DNA of 64,000 bases, from contig JANFOE010000191.1 in NCBI GenBank assembly GCA_025667525.1, positions 372,001-436,000 on the forward strand, read 5' to 3'. The notes below the pieces were generated by a model that worked only from the letters and a program-made list of their open reading frames with translations, ran no database searches and was not told the DNA's origin. The position numbers and the translations under genes were made by a program. Shown piece by piece: positions 10,387 to 22,470 of this stretch; positions within the stretch are counted from its first letter, which is position 1, and each line of letters starts with the position of its first letter. The stretch is from Glebionis coronaria. Lineage: Eukaryota > Streptophyta > Magnoliopsida > Asterales > Asteraceae.

Positions 10387-13300
10387 TGTAACACTCTAAT
10401 ATTTCATATCGGTACAGCGGAAGAGTCTTTAGAATGTTAAGGGATAGCACAATAACTCCAATCATAGACAACACATAAAAATGGTTGTACAAGGTTTAAC
10501 ATACATTCATTCGAAATAAAAGTTTCAAGTGTACAACAGGTCCCAAATTATACAGGTCATTATGTTTACAAAACATAGATCAAGTGAACAGTTTTTATTA
10601 TGTGGGTCATTAGAGTCGATCTCCATCCGAATTACCTTCAAGCACCTGAGATAAAAACATGCAAAAATTATATCAGCGAATGCCGAGTGAATTCATAGAG
10701 TTTAATAAAACCGTTATATAAAATAGTCTTCGAAATCAGAACACAAGTATAAGATAAGAAGTAAGTCCTCGTATTTCTAGTCAGGCAATAAATAAATCAA
10801 AGCATACATCTTAAACCGTCCATGAGACCGTAGCCTCAATATTACCATTATAGGTAGTATTATTATCGATATTTGTATCGGATATTTAGATTACATTTGG
10901 ATTCAATGGATTATTATTAACTGCGTGACATTGTTACCTTACTATCACAAACAATGGGTCGCGAACCCGACAAACAATTTTCCCATCTAAGTTAGCGTGT
11001 CGTCACAAAAATCACGCTATGTAAATCTTCTCATACATAAATACGCTTACCAATCAATGTGGTACGACGGGGATCAACCGTCAAGGCGCGAACTGGGGTG
11101 ATCTTCCCCAAATAGTACTATCATATGCATAAGCGTTTACCAAATCTCGGTAGTTCATATTCATGCTAATGGGACTTTAAGTGACATAACCTAACTACTA
11201 ATAATCCTTTTCATCTCATTTATTAGGTCATAGCATCATTCGGGTCCATATCATACCATCAGGACTACTTGTGTTCTATTTTTATCAAAAACTAGCATGT
11301 TATCTCCCTCGCGGGTTTACAAAACATTTCATAAAACATTTAAAAGAGTGTGAGTCTATGACACGTTGATTATGAAAGGCGGATTATCGGCTACGGGCGT
11401 GCTTCGATCACGGAAACCTATATAAATAATACTCGGTCTTAGACTTTTGTCCAATGAGTTTACTAAATAATATCAATGTATACATATGATGATTTTATAA
11501 ATATGATGATGATCAAGTGGGATTGTACATCTTCATTTACCCATTATAGTGTTATGTGTTGGTAACTTTTTATACTAGTTTTACTAGTTTATCTTCTTTA
11601 CTTGTCAAGGCCCAATAAGCCTATTATAAGCCCATTACCTTATATTAGTCCATTTTACACTTTTAACATCAGTCCTATTCTTATATGTTGGGCCCAAGTG
11701 GGTTAAGCCCAATAAGTAAGTTCATAAGTGTAGCCAAATTAGTTGGATTAATAGTCCAATAAGGCTAATTTGGCCCGTTAATGTCCATATGTTATAAAGC
11801 TCGGGTTTTGTCGGTTTTTACTTGTAATATGTACTTATATATCAGTATATGAGTTATAAAAAGTTTACTTTAGACGGGTCCGATCGTCTAAGTTTTAATT
11901 GATGAAAACGTTAATTATACGGTTTTAGCCGAAAAGACGTAAAACTCATGTTTATAGTTTTAAAACTTATAAAACTTATCAAATTACCATTTTTATAAAA
12001 TTTCTCATTTATTTATTAATGCACATACTTAATTATATGTAATATATAAGTTAGTGGGTTTTAAATTTACATTTTATATTATATTTACTTGAGTGCTAAT
12101 ATTATACTATATACTTTTATTTCACAAAATCTTATTATTATTTTCACTTTAACCATTTTTATCATATCTTGAGTTCTACAAGGAGATATAAGCTCATTTT
12201 TTAATGAAATAAACTTCATATTATGTTATAAAATTAACTTAGATTGAGTTACTGCTCAATTTAACTCTAAGTGTCCCTAACAGTCCATACAAATCAGATT
12301 ACTCAGATTTGCACTTCCATTTTGTTTTGATCATATCTCACTCATTATAATGATTCCATTGCATGTCCAACTCTCACATGTGTACAAGTCTTAATACTAA
12401 CTGTATATTAACTTATCTATGCCATTTTATCAGTTTAACATAAGGTTCTTTACTGTTTTTATACAGCCTACTTATTTAAGCAAGATTTACCACTTTTACA
12501 TGTAGTTTTCCATATTTTTATCCAAGTTTATCAACACATGATCCCCACACAATATTTTATCATCATATATCATCATATGTATATACATTAGGAAAAAAAA
12601 TAAATTTTACATTTACAAAAATAACAATGAAAATGGGAAGGATGATCTTGTTTACCAACCAAGATTATAACTTGACTTTGGATGACAACACTTTGAGGTA
12701 CACCAAAACTATCTTCAATATCACCTTTCACCAAGAACTCTTGTTGAAAAATCAGCCCAATGACACAAGCAAATCACCTCCTTGGATGTTAAAATGACCA
12801 CCAATCAACAAAGCTTCAAGAGTTTTCCATCATTTGTGTGTATAACACAAAATATTGTGGTTAAAAATTGATCAAATGGGGTGTTTGTTCTTGAGTTTGG
12901 ACGGCAAGGAGAAGAGATGAGAGGATTTGTGGTGGTTTTGCATGAGATGAATGAACAAATGGTTTGAGGAAGTGGTTTTGTTAACTTGGTAACTTGTTTA
13001 TGAGAAAACAAGACAAGTGTATAACTTGTTTAATACAAGTTGACACCTCATGGGTGTGGTGGCTTATGTTTAGCCGTCCCATGAGTGGGGTGAGGCGAAA
13101 CTTGTTTTGTCTCATCCCACTAATTTACGGGTACTCCTCGATTCTAGTTTCCTCGATTTACGTGCCCTCGGGTCGTTTTACGAAAAACGTTTTTATAAAT
13201 TATGAATCAACGGCACAAAACGAATCTAGTAAAAAATGTCTCATCAAAAACGGAGTTCAAAAACGTAAATACGTAATCCTAGGGTTTCCGCTTTAGTCAT

Positions 13301-13433
13301 AAAGGACGTTAAATTATGCACGTAAGCCCAAATTTAAATCCGTAAATTGTGAGTTCATAAACCAACAAAAAAATAAGTTTCAAACTAATATACGAGAAAA
13401 TAATTTACTACCTGAAAATGTTAGAATGTCACA
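10387..13433 (-). mobile_element. 3' LTR of element A
   Basis: Full LTR of about 3047 bp, TGTAACACTC to AGAATGTCACA on the plus strand. It aligns with 22471-24786 plus 33626-34015, interrupted there by element B. The PPT lies just outside its right end. The stem next to its left tip (GTAACACTCTAA against TTAGAATGTTAA) is more mismatched than in the other LTR. Confidence 0.88.
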
Positions 13434-14959
13434 GCTTTTCCTCCTAAAAGGGATCAACGTCCTCGTGATCCATTTCATTTGTATGTCCGTTTCTTATTGA
13501 AATCAAAGAGGTGTGGGTATTTCTTCCACATTTCGTCCTCTCGTTCCCAAGTAAATTCCGGTCCATGCTTTGAATTCCATCGGATCTTGACGATAGGTAT
13601 CTGACTTTGTTTCAGTTGCTTTACCTCATGATCCATAACCTCTACGGGTTCTTCGATAAAATGCAACTTCTCATCAATTCGGAGATAGAAGCTCATTAGT
13701 TCTACAAGGAGATAGAAGCTCATTTTTGGATGAAATAAACTTCATATTATGTGATACAATTAACTTAGTTTTAGCTACTGCTCAATTTAACTCTAAGTGT
13801 TCCTAACAGTCCATACAAAACAGACTTCTCAGATTTGCACTTCCATTTTGTTTTGATCATATCTCACTCATTATAATGATTCCATTGCATGGCCAACTCT
13901 CACATGTGTACAAGTCTTAATACTTACTGTATATTAATATTATCTATGCCGTTTTATTAGTTTAACATAAGGTTCTTTACTGTTTTTATACAGCCTACTT
14001 ATTTAAGCAAGATTTACCACTTTTACATGTAGTTTTCCATATTTTTATCCAAGTTTATCAACACATGATCCCCACACAATATTTTATCATCATATATCAT
14101 CATATGCATATACATTAGGAAAAAAAATAAATTTTACATTTACAAAAATAACAATGAAAATGGGAAGGATGATCTTGTTTACCAACCAAGATTATAACTT
14201 GACTTTGGATGACAACACTTTGAGGTACACCAAAACTATCTTCAATATCACCTTTCACCAAGAACTCTTGTTGAAAAATCAGCCCAATGACACAAGCAAA
14301 TCACCTCCTTGGATGTTAAAATGACCACCAATCAACAAAGCTTCAAGAGTTTTCCATCATTTGTGTGTATAACACAAAATATTATGGTTAAAAATTGATC
14401 AATGGGGTGTTTGTTCTTGAGTTTGGACGGCAAGGAGAAGAGATGAGAGGATTTGTGGTGGTTTTGCATGAGATGAATGAACAAATGGTTTGAGGAAGTG
14501 GTTTTGTTAAGTTGGTAACTTGTTTATGAGAAAACAAGACAAGTGTATAACTTGTTTAATACAAGTTGACACCTCATGGGTGTGGTGGCTTATGTTTAGC
14601 CGTCCCATGAGTGGGGTGAGGAGAAACTTGTTTTGTCTCATCCCACTAATTTACGGGTACTCCTCGATTCTAGTTTCCTCGATTTAAGTGCCCTCGGGTC
14701 GTTTTACGAAAAACGTTTTTATAAATTATGAATCAACGGCACAAAACGAATCTAGTAAAAATTGTCTCATCAAAAACGGAGTTCAAAAACGTAAATACGT
14801 AATCCTAGGGTTTCCGCTTTAGTCATAAAGGACGTTAAATTATGCACGTAAGCCCAAATTTAAATCCGTAAATTGTGAGTTCATAAACCAACAAAAAAAT
14901 AAGTTTCAAACTAATATACGAGAAAATAATTTACTACCTGAAAATGTTAGAATGTCACA
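13434..14959 (-). repeat. Tandem unit 1: PPT + chromodomain end + partial LTR
   Basis: A 1526-bp unit holding the polypurine tract (plus strand gcttttcctccta), ~250 bp of the 3' end of pol, a junction at about 13684-13697 with the duplicated word gatagaagctcatt, then the last ~1260 bp of the LTR. The next unit begins exactly 1526 bp later with near-identical sequence and the same junction. Confidence 0.85.
13475..13690 (-). pseudogene. Chromodomain fragment of pol, copy 1
   Basis: Encodes the C-terminal part of a Tekay polyprotein: [33 protein letters not shown], then FTWEREDEMWKKYPHLF. The WN...EFTWE pattern is the chromodomain-like end that is thought to steer integration towards heterochromatin. 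It is cut from the rest of pol by LTR sequence at the junction near 13684, so it cannot be translated as part of the polyprotein. Confidence 0.75.
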
Positions 14960-16449
14960 GCTTTTCCTCCTAAAAGGGATCAACGTCCTCGTGATCCATT
15001 TCATTTGTATGTCTGTTTCTTATTGAAATCAAAGAGGTGTGGGTATTTCTTCCACATTTCGTCCTCTCGTTCCCAAGTAAATTCCGGTCCATGCTTTGAA
15101 TTCCATCGGATCTTGACGATAGGTATCTGACTTTGTTTCAGTTGCTTTACCTCATGATCCATAACCTCTACGGGTTCTTCGATAAAATGCAACTTCTCAT
15201 CAATTCGGAGATAGAAGCTCATTAGTTCTACAAGGAGATAGAAGCTCATTTTTGGATGAAATAAACTTCATATTATGTGATACAATTAACTTAGTTTTAG
15301 CTACTGCTCAATTTAACTCTAAGTGTTCCTAACAGTCCATACAAAACAGACTACTCAGATTTGCACTTCCATTTTGTTTTGATCATATCTCACTCATTAT
15401 AATGATTCCATTGCATGGCCAACTCTCACATGTGTACAAGTCTTAATACTTACTGTATATTAATTTATCTATGCCGTTTTATTAGTTTAACATAAGGTTT
15501 TTACTGTTTTTATACAGCCTACTTATTTAAGCAAGATTTACCAATTTTACATGTAGTTTTCCATATTTTTATCCAAGTTTATCAACACATGATCCCCACA
15601 CAATATTTTTATCATCATATATCATCATATACATATACATTAGGAAAGAAAATACATTTTACATTTACAAAAATAACAATGAGAATGAAGAGGATGATCT
15701 TGTTTACCAACCAAGATTATAACTTGACTTTGGATGACAACACTTTGAGGTACACCAAAACTATCTTCAAGATCACCTTTCACCAAGAACTCTTGTTGAA
15801 AAATCAGCCCAAGTACACAATAAAATCACCTCCTTGGATGTTAAAATGACCACCAATCAACAAAGCTTCAAGAGTTTTCCATCATTTGTGTGAATAACAC
15901 AAAATATTGTGGTTAAAAATTGATCAAATGGGGTGTTTGTTCTTGAGTTTGGACGGCAAGGAGAAGAGATGAGAGGATATGTGGTGTTTTTGCATGAGAT
16001 GAATGAACAAATGGTTTGAGGAAGTGGTTTTGTTAAGTTGGTAGCTTGTTTATGAGAAAAAAAGACAAGTGTATAACTTGTTTAATACAAGGTGACACCT
16101 CATGGGTGTGGTGGCTTATGTTTAGCCGTCCCATGAGTTGGGTGAGGAAAAACTTGTTTTTTCTCATCCCACTAATTTACGGGTACTCCTCGATTCTAGT
16201 TTCCTTGATTTGCGTTCCCTCAGGTCGTTTTACGAATAACGTGTTTATAAATTATGAATCAACATCACAAAACGAATCTAATAAAAATTGTCTCATCAAA
16301 AATGGAGTTCAAAAACGTAAATACGTAATCCTAGGGTTTCCGGTTTAGTCGTAAAGGACGTTAAATTATGCACGTAAGCCCAAATTTAAATACGTAAATT
16401 GTGAGTTCATCAACCTACACAAAAATAAGTTTCAAAATAATATACGAGA
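14960..16449 (-). repeat. Tandem unit 2, truncated
   Basis: Second copy of the PPT/chromodomain/LTR unit. Its LTR part stops about 35 bp short of the LTR end (after aatatacgag) and joins directly to pol at aattccatcag, so the real pol C-terminus is lost here. The two 82-codon readings of the junction in units 1 and 2 differ at one residue (R/Q), indicating a recent duplication. Confidence 0.82.
15001..15216 (-). pseudogene. Chromodomain fragment of pol, copy 2
   Basis: Almost identical to the fragment at 13475-13690 and with the same artificial junction to LTR sequence. It carries the same IPIVKIRWN...EFTWERED landmarks and likewise has no connection to the integrase frame. Confidence 0.75.
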
Positions 16450-17690
16450 ATTCCATCAGATCTTAATGATAGGTATATGACTTTGTTTTAGTTGCTTTAC
16501 CTCACGATCCATAACCTCTACGGGTTCTTCGATAAAATGCAACTTCTCATCAATTCGGACCTTATCCAACGAAATTTTCTCATCACTCACTGCTAAACAT
16601 TTCTTCAGATTATATACATGGAATGTGTTGTGAACACCATGAAGTTCTTGGGGTAACTCTAGTTTGTAAGCCATCGGACCTACTCTAGATAAAATCTTAA
16701 AGGATCCAATATAGCGGGGATTCAATTTCCCTCGCTTTCCAAATCTTATGACGCCTTTCCATGGCGATACTTTCAACATTACTCGGTCACCCACTTCAAA
16801 CTCCATCGGTTTCCGTCGCACATCCGCGTAACTTTTCTGTCTACTTCGGACAGTCAACAGCCTATTCTTAATCTGAACTATCATCTCCGTAGTCTCCCGG
16901 ATCAATTCCGGTCCTGTGAGTTGGGTATCCCCAACTTCACTCCAACATACAGGAGATCTACACTTCCTACCATACAAAGCTTCAAATGGTGCATCCTTAA
17001 TACTAGCATGATACTATTGTTATACGAAAACTCTGCTAAAAGCAAATTTTTATCCCAATTCTTACCAAAATCTATCACACAAGCTCTCAACATATCTTCC
17101 AATGTTTGTATCGTTCTTTCACTCTGCCCATCAGTATTGGGGTGATAAGTAGTGCACATGTCGAGATTCGTTCCAAAGGATCTTTGGATAGGTTTCAAAA
17201 AATTCGATGCGAATCTAGGATCCCGATCTGAAATGATCGATAAAGGCACTTCATGCTTGCATACAACATTCTCAAGATAAATACGAGTCAGCTTCTCCAG
17301 TGAGAACTGCTCTTTGACCGGAATGAAGTGTGCTGATTTGGTCGGTCTGTCGATAATGACCCAAATCAAGTTATTTCCAGATGATGTTCTAGGAAGCTTA
17401 GTGATAAAGTCCATCGTAATTCGCTCCCACTTCCATTCTGGAATCTTTTGCTGTTGAAGTAGACCTGATGGCTTTTGATGTTCAGCTTTGACTCTTGCAC
17501 AAGTCAAGCATTGAAGAACATACATAGCAATATCAGCTTTCATATTCGGCCACCAGTACAACTTCTTCAAATCATGATACATTTTATCAGATCCAGGATG
17601 AATGGAATATTTAGATTTATGGGATTCTAACATAATCAAATCTCTTAAGCCTCCAAACCTTAGGTATCCACATACGACCTCTTAAGCATT
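16450..17690 (-). pseudogene. Integrase and truncated chromodomain of element A
   Basis: Integrase joins the reverse-transcribed DNA to the host genome. The zinc-binding head shows H(P)..YH and CLTC in [14 protein letters not shown]...CLTCARVK. The catalytic D,D,E triad is seen at [17 protein letters not shown] and the E of GQSERTIQ. The DNA-binding tail follows ([31 protein letters not shown]), then the start of the chromodomain, which runs into LTR sequence at 16450. Frame shifts lie near 17640, upstream of the zinc head, and near 16980, between core and tail. Inactive. Confidence 0.85.
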
Positions 17691-19301
17691 TCACTCCATC
17701 AGCTCTAACCTCAAAAGGATCTCCTTCTCCTCGAAACCCTTCATTAAAAAAATTTCTTTCTTACAAGCTACTATTTGCGCATTTCTAATTTGCTCAGGCA
17801 AATTATTGTGCACGGTCAAGACTAGATAACGTACCCTGATAGGCTCTCTATCTTTTCTGCTTAATGCATCAGCAACAACATTTTCTTTTCCTGGGTGATA
17901 TTTTATATCACAATCATAATCACTTAATAGTTTTATCCATCTTCGTTGCCTCATATTCAATTCCTGTTGATCAAGAATATACTGTAGGCTTTTGTGATCG
18001 GTGAATACCGTACACTTGGTGCCATACAGATAATGTCTCCACAACCTAAGAGCAAAGAATACAACTCCTAACTCAAGATCATGAGTAGTATAATTCTCCT
18101 CATTCTTCCTTAATTGCCTAGAAGCATAAGCTATTTCTTTTTCTCGCTGCATCAAAACAGCTCCATAAGCTCTAAGAGATGCATCACAATATACTCCAGA
18201 ATCTTCACTTCTGACGGGTAATGATAGAATTGGCGCACTACATAATTTTTGCTTCAATATCTGAAATGCTCCATCTTCTTCACTTCCCCCAACGAAAGGT
18301 TTATTTTTCTGGGTAAGCTTAGTCAAGGGTTTAGCTATTAAAGAAAATTCTTTAATGAATCGCCTATAATAGCCAGCCAATTCTAAAAATTGTCGCACTT
18401 CCATTGGCGTTGTCGTTGTAGACCAATTCTTAATGGCTTCAACCTTTGGAGGATCAACATGAATTCCATCTTTGTTAATCACATGACCAAGAAATTGCAC
18501 AGAATCTAACCAAAAATCACATTTCGAAAACTTAGCATACAACTCTTCATCCTTTAACAAACTCAAGATAATCCTTAAATGTTCTCCATGTTCCTCTTTA
18601 TTCTTAGAATAGATTAGATTATCGTCAATAAATACAATCACAAATTTGTCCAAGTAGGGGTTGCACACTCTGTTCATTAGATCCATGAAGACCGCAGGTG
18701 CGTTAGTTAACCCAAATGGCATTACTTGAAATTCATAGTGTCCATAACGAGTTCTAAATGCAGTTATAGGAATATTTTCTTCACGGATGCGAAGTTGGTG
18801 ATATCCAGACCGCAAATCTATCTAAGAATACACACTAGATCCTTGTAGTTGATCAAACAAATCATCAATCCTTGGTAAAGGATATCGATTTTTAATCGTC
18901 AACTTATTCAGTTCCCTATAATCAATGCACATACGGAAAGATCCATCCTTCTTCTTAACGAATAAGACTGGAGCTCCCCAAGGCGACAAGCTCGGCCGAA
19001 TAAAACCTTTACCAGACAGCTCCTTAAGTTGTTCAGATAATTCCTTTAATTCAGAAGGTGCTAATCGGTAAGGCGCACGTGCCACCGGTGCAACACCAGG
19101 AATTAAATCGATTCGAAACTCAACTTGCCTTATCGGCGAAAGTCCGGCTAAATCTTTAGGAAATAACTCAGGAAATTCACAGATAATAGGTACATCTTCC
19201 AATCGTTTCTCCATAAACTCATTCCCGGTCACTTGAGCTAAGAATAACTCGCAACCGTTCCTGATGTACTTTTGGACTTTAATACATGAAACAATTTTCA
19301 A
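17691..19301 (-). pseudogene. Reverse transcriptase and RNase H of element A
   Basis: RT copies the element RNA and RNase H removes the template. RT landmarks: [45 protein letters not shown], then after an in-frame stop near 18820 [23 protein letters not shown] and the catalytic FIDD (family usually F/YxDD). RNase [43 protein letters not shown], and VADALSRK at the end. The frame is otherwise open for 374 codons from 18815 to 17691. Confidence 0.88.
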
Positions 19302-20105
19302 ACGGGATTCAGCTCGATTACCATCAATTACTAATGTCCTATTCCTAAGAGGAATCTTACCCTTCTTTTATCCACATAAAATAGTAGCATTATTCAACGA
19401 TAACCAATCCATACCAATAATAATATCAAAACTACCTAATTCTATCAACATCAAATCAATCGGAAAGGAATAGTTTAAGAGATTTAGAGAGCATCCTTCT
19501 AATAGCTTATTAGTTTTCACTAATTTACCATCAGCCAATTCCACCTCGTAACTGGTATTTATCTCAACAGATTCAATGTCAATAAGGGCACTAAATTTAG
19601 TGGATACAAAGCTCTTATCAGCACCCGAGTCAAATAAAGCAACAACATAATGATTGTTGAGTAAAAACGTACTAGTAACCACATTCGAATCCTCTTTCTT
19701 CACCTCGACTGTTCCAAGTTGATAAGCACCACCCTGGGGGTTTCTTCCAGGTATAATCGCTTTAAACTTAGGGCAATCCGACTTCTTATGACCTTCTTCT
19801 TTACAGTTGAAGCAAATGATTCCCTTCTTACACCTTTCAACTTTGTGTCCAAGCTTTCTGCAATTTCGGCACTTCCAGCAGTCGCCAGCATGCCTCTTGT
19901 TGCCACACTTAGGACATTTTTCATCATTGGGCGGTATGTTGTTGGTAAGAGCAATTGCATTCCCCTTTCTCTGGTTCTGACGGCGATTGAAATTCTTCCT
20001 ATTATCACCTCTATCTACACGATCGCCATAACACTTTCTTTTCTCACCAGTACGTGTTTCATCTTCCCTATCCTGAATTATTTGCCCAATGAGTTGGTAA
20101 GCCAT
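19302..20105 (-). pseudogene. Zinc knuckles and aspartic protease of element A
   Basis: Nucleocapsid part: three clustered knuckles, CPKCGNKRHAGDC (one residue short at the end), CRNCRKLGHKVERC and CFNCKEEGHKKSDC, in a basic context. Protease part: active-site ALFDSGADKSF and the distal IIIGMDWLSL. An in-frame TGA near 19376 separates it from RT. The protease would process the polyprotein; the knuckles bind RNA. Confidence 0.87.
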
Positions 20106-20888
20106 TCGAACAGCATCATCAATGGTCAGTGGTTTTCATGACGTCACGTCCCCTCGGATGTTCTTGGTCAACCCTTTAATATATTGTTCAATTCAGATCT
20201 CTTCGGGTTCCACCAATCGAGGACACAGCAAGGCCAACTCATGGAATCGGTTTGTGTAGCTATCAATGTCCACACCTTTCATTCTCAAATGAATCAAATC
20301 TTGTTCTAACCTAATGATCACACTACGGGGACAGAACTCCAAAGTCATACATTTCTTAATTTCAGCCCAAGGAGTAGCATTAGCAGCATCAATATCCATG
20401 AAAGCAATTCTCCCATTCCATCAAGTCAACGCACGACCTTTAAGAGTAGCCATAGCAAAAGTCACCTTATCTTCCTCCTTACACTTACTAATCTGAAACA
20501 CCGACTCAATTTTCTCAATCCACTGACTTAATCCTACAACACCGTCAAATCCATTAAATGGTAGAGGTTCACACTTCATGAACGTCACATAAGTACAACC
20601 ACTTACTTCAGGTGCATTAGGCACAAGTCCTACTACATTTCCTCCAGCATTAGCATTCACATTATTAGCATTCACATTCACATTAGTACCACCAATTCCA
20701 CTACCGCCAGCTCTACTACCGCCAGCTCCACTACCGCCAAGTCCACTACTGCCAGCTCCACTACCGCCAGCTCCACTACTACCAGCTCCATTTCTAACAT
20801 TTGCCATAAATTCAGTCATGGATGCGGCAACTTGCTCCGCAATAATCCTACGTACATCATCCTCAGTCACAGCTTTCTTGGGCGGCAT
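20106..20888 (-). pseudogene. gag (capsid part) of element A
   Basis: Starts MPPKKAVTEDDVRRIIAEQ, continues with a Gly/Ser/Ala repeat tract (about residues 33-72) and an Asn-rich stretch, then the capsid core with FNGFDGVVGLSQWIEKIESVF, and after a stop near 20418 the second half with FCPRSVIIRLEQDL and YTNRFHELALLCP. The stop near 20418 fits a TGG to TGA change. Another stop lies near 20140. The Met at 20888 is chosen because it opens the conserved MPPK start of this gag type. Confidence 0.83.
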
Positions 20889-21173
20889 GGTTCTATAATT
20901 TCACAATTTCAAAGTATTAAGCATCCACCCAATAAGTGATCCATATAAGATGGATTGAATTCATAATCAAAATACAAATAAGGCACAATATATAATTCAA
21001 GACAAGATACATATTTCATTGGATTAGAAACAAACGCATTGTCTTAAATTACATCCCATATAAAAGTTTCTAGCACTATACATGCCCACAATTCGTGCCA
21101 GATCTACTAACTAATAAGTCGGTTCAGTCAAAGTTACAAAAGATACAAAGGTCACTACTAAAGATAGACTGGT
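20889..21173. other. Spacer between gag and upstream frame
   Basis: About 285 bp with no coding pattern. It separates the stop of the upstream extra frame from the gag start of element A. Confidence 0.5.
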
Positions 21174-22180
21174 CTACTGAGAACCGCCAGATGGTCCATC
21201 ATCCATCATCTTCTGTATCTTCGTCGGACGATCACAAGACACATCTTCTGCTGGGCGCTTACGAATCACTCCTCTTTCAACCATCTTAGTATAAAATCTA
21301 CTGTTCCAACCAACAGATATGTTCAACTCTTTCTCAGCTTTCTTACGCATCGCACGAGCTACACTCAACTGAATCTCCATAGTATTCACCTTTTTCTTCA
21401 TTTCAGCAAACTCACCACTTTCCAACACATATAACCTCTTGAAAGCCTCATTCAAACCACACTCTACATCAGTCAAATCCAAGTTAAGCAATTCCCGCTC
21501 TTTCTCACCAACCTTAGTCTTCGACTCCAAATAAGCAACATGAGTCTAAACAACACCTAATCCAACCTCTGTCATATTACCCTGAGCACGGGAAGCATCT
21601 AAATCATGTCTCAAGGACTAAGGTGTAAGACCATCAATATGAGTAGCCTCTCAAACCCTAGACGATTCTCCTATCACATGCCTACGAGTAGTAATACCAT
21701 CAGTACCATCAGGTGCATCATCGTCGTCATCATCATCTGATTCAGAATTAGATTCAGAGGATTCAGACAATTCATCTCTAGGTAGCTCAATCTCAGAATC
21801 AGACCAATAAACTGGAGGGGGTAAGGGCTCACCCTCCGCTACATCATAAGGGAAAATAAGCTCAGCCTCATCATCATCATCAACCTCATCATCTATACCT
21901 ATCTCCTCCTAAATATCCTCGTCGTCATCCTCATTATCTAAATTATATATCCCAATCTTATCATCATTCTCCATACCAACATTATCATTCTCTACAACAT
22001 CAACTTGAGGGGCAATCTGATCTCCTAGTCCTATCTCGGGCTTGAGATCCTCAAATGGTTCCTCCTCATCATCATCCATATCCTATTTACATCATAATCC
22101 ACTAATTCTAAATAAGGGTTATCATCTACATTAGGTTCGGGAATAGCATGGTTCTCTACAGGAATATTAGGGTCATCCAT
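21174..22180 (-). pseudogene. Extra acidic frame upstream of gag (element A)
   Basis: Reads from an ATG at 22180, 290 bp inside the PBS, to a stop at 21174, with a shift near 22085 and a few stops. The first two thirds are acidic (runs of Asp/Glu/Ser), with IFPYDVAEGEPLPPPVYWSDS as landmark. The last 119 codons (21530-21174) are open and look like a coiled coil (ERELLNLDLTDVECGL, EMKKKVNTMEIQLSVARAMR) ending in a basic patch (RKRPAEDV). Extra frames before gag are known from Ogre elements; I do not know one in Tekay. Its relative in A0 supports a real gene. Function unknown. Confidence 0.6.
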
Positions 22181-22452
22181 GACAATCTACATTTATATAT
22201 ATCTCGTATTAGCATAAAAATAATTATTAAACAGTTACATACTGAAACCACGATATGTACATATATATAAATTAAATTATATATATCAAAATATATATCT
22301 TCTCAATAAGACTTGTTGGTAACGTCGGAGATCTTTGGCACAGTTATAATCAAAAGATTTTTCAAATATTTTAAGGAAATGTGTATAGTTAAAAGATTTT
22401 GAAAAGTTTTTTTCAAAACCTTGATTTTTAAAATCTTTCGTTCTCTATAACG
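22181..22452. other. Leader of element A
   Basis: Untranslated leader between PBS and the extra frame. It is homologous to 1980-2230 of A0 (aatctttcgttctctataa next to the PBS; gacaatctac at the far end). Confidence 0.65.
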
Positions 22453-22467
22453 AGAGCTCTGGTACCA
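22453..22467 (-). other. Primer binding site of element A (tRNA-iMet)
   Basis: Minus strand TGGTACCAGAGCTCT, three bases inside the LTR end. It matches the complement of the initiator tRNA-Met 3' end at 11 of the first 12 positions (TGGTATCAGAGC). Confidence 0.85.
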
Positions 22468-22470
22468 AAC

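Noticed and set aside
12994..13296. 100-codon plus-strand frame repeated at 16046-16348
   Set aside because: Copies of the LTR end read on the non-element strand; repeated because the LTR segment is repeated.
19719..20141. 140-codon plus-strand frame
   Set aside because: Antisense shadow of the zinc-knuckle and protease region of element A.
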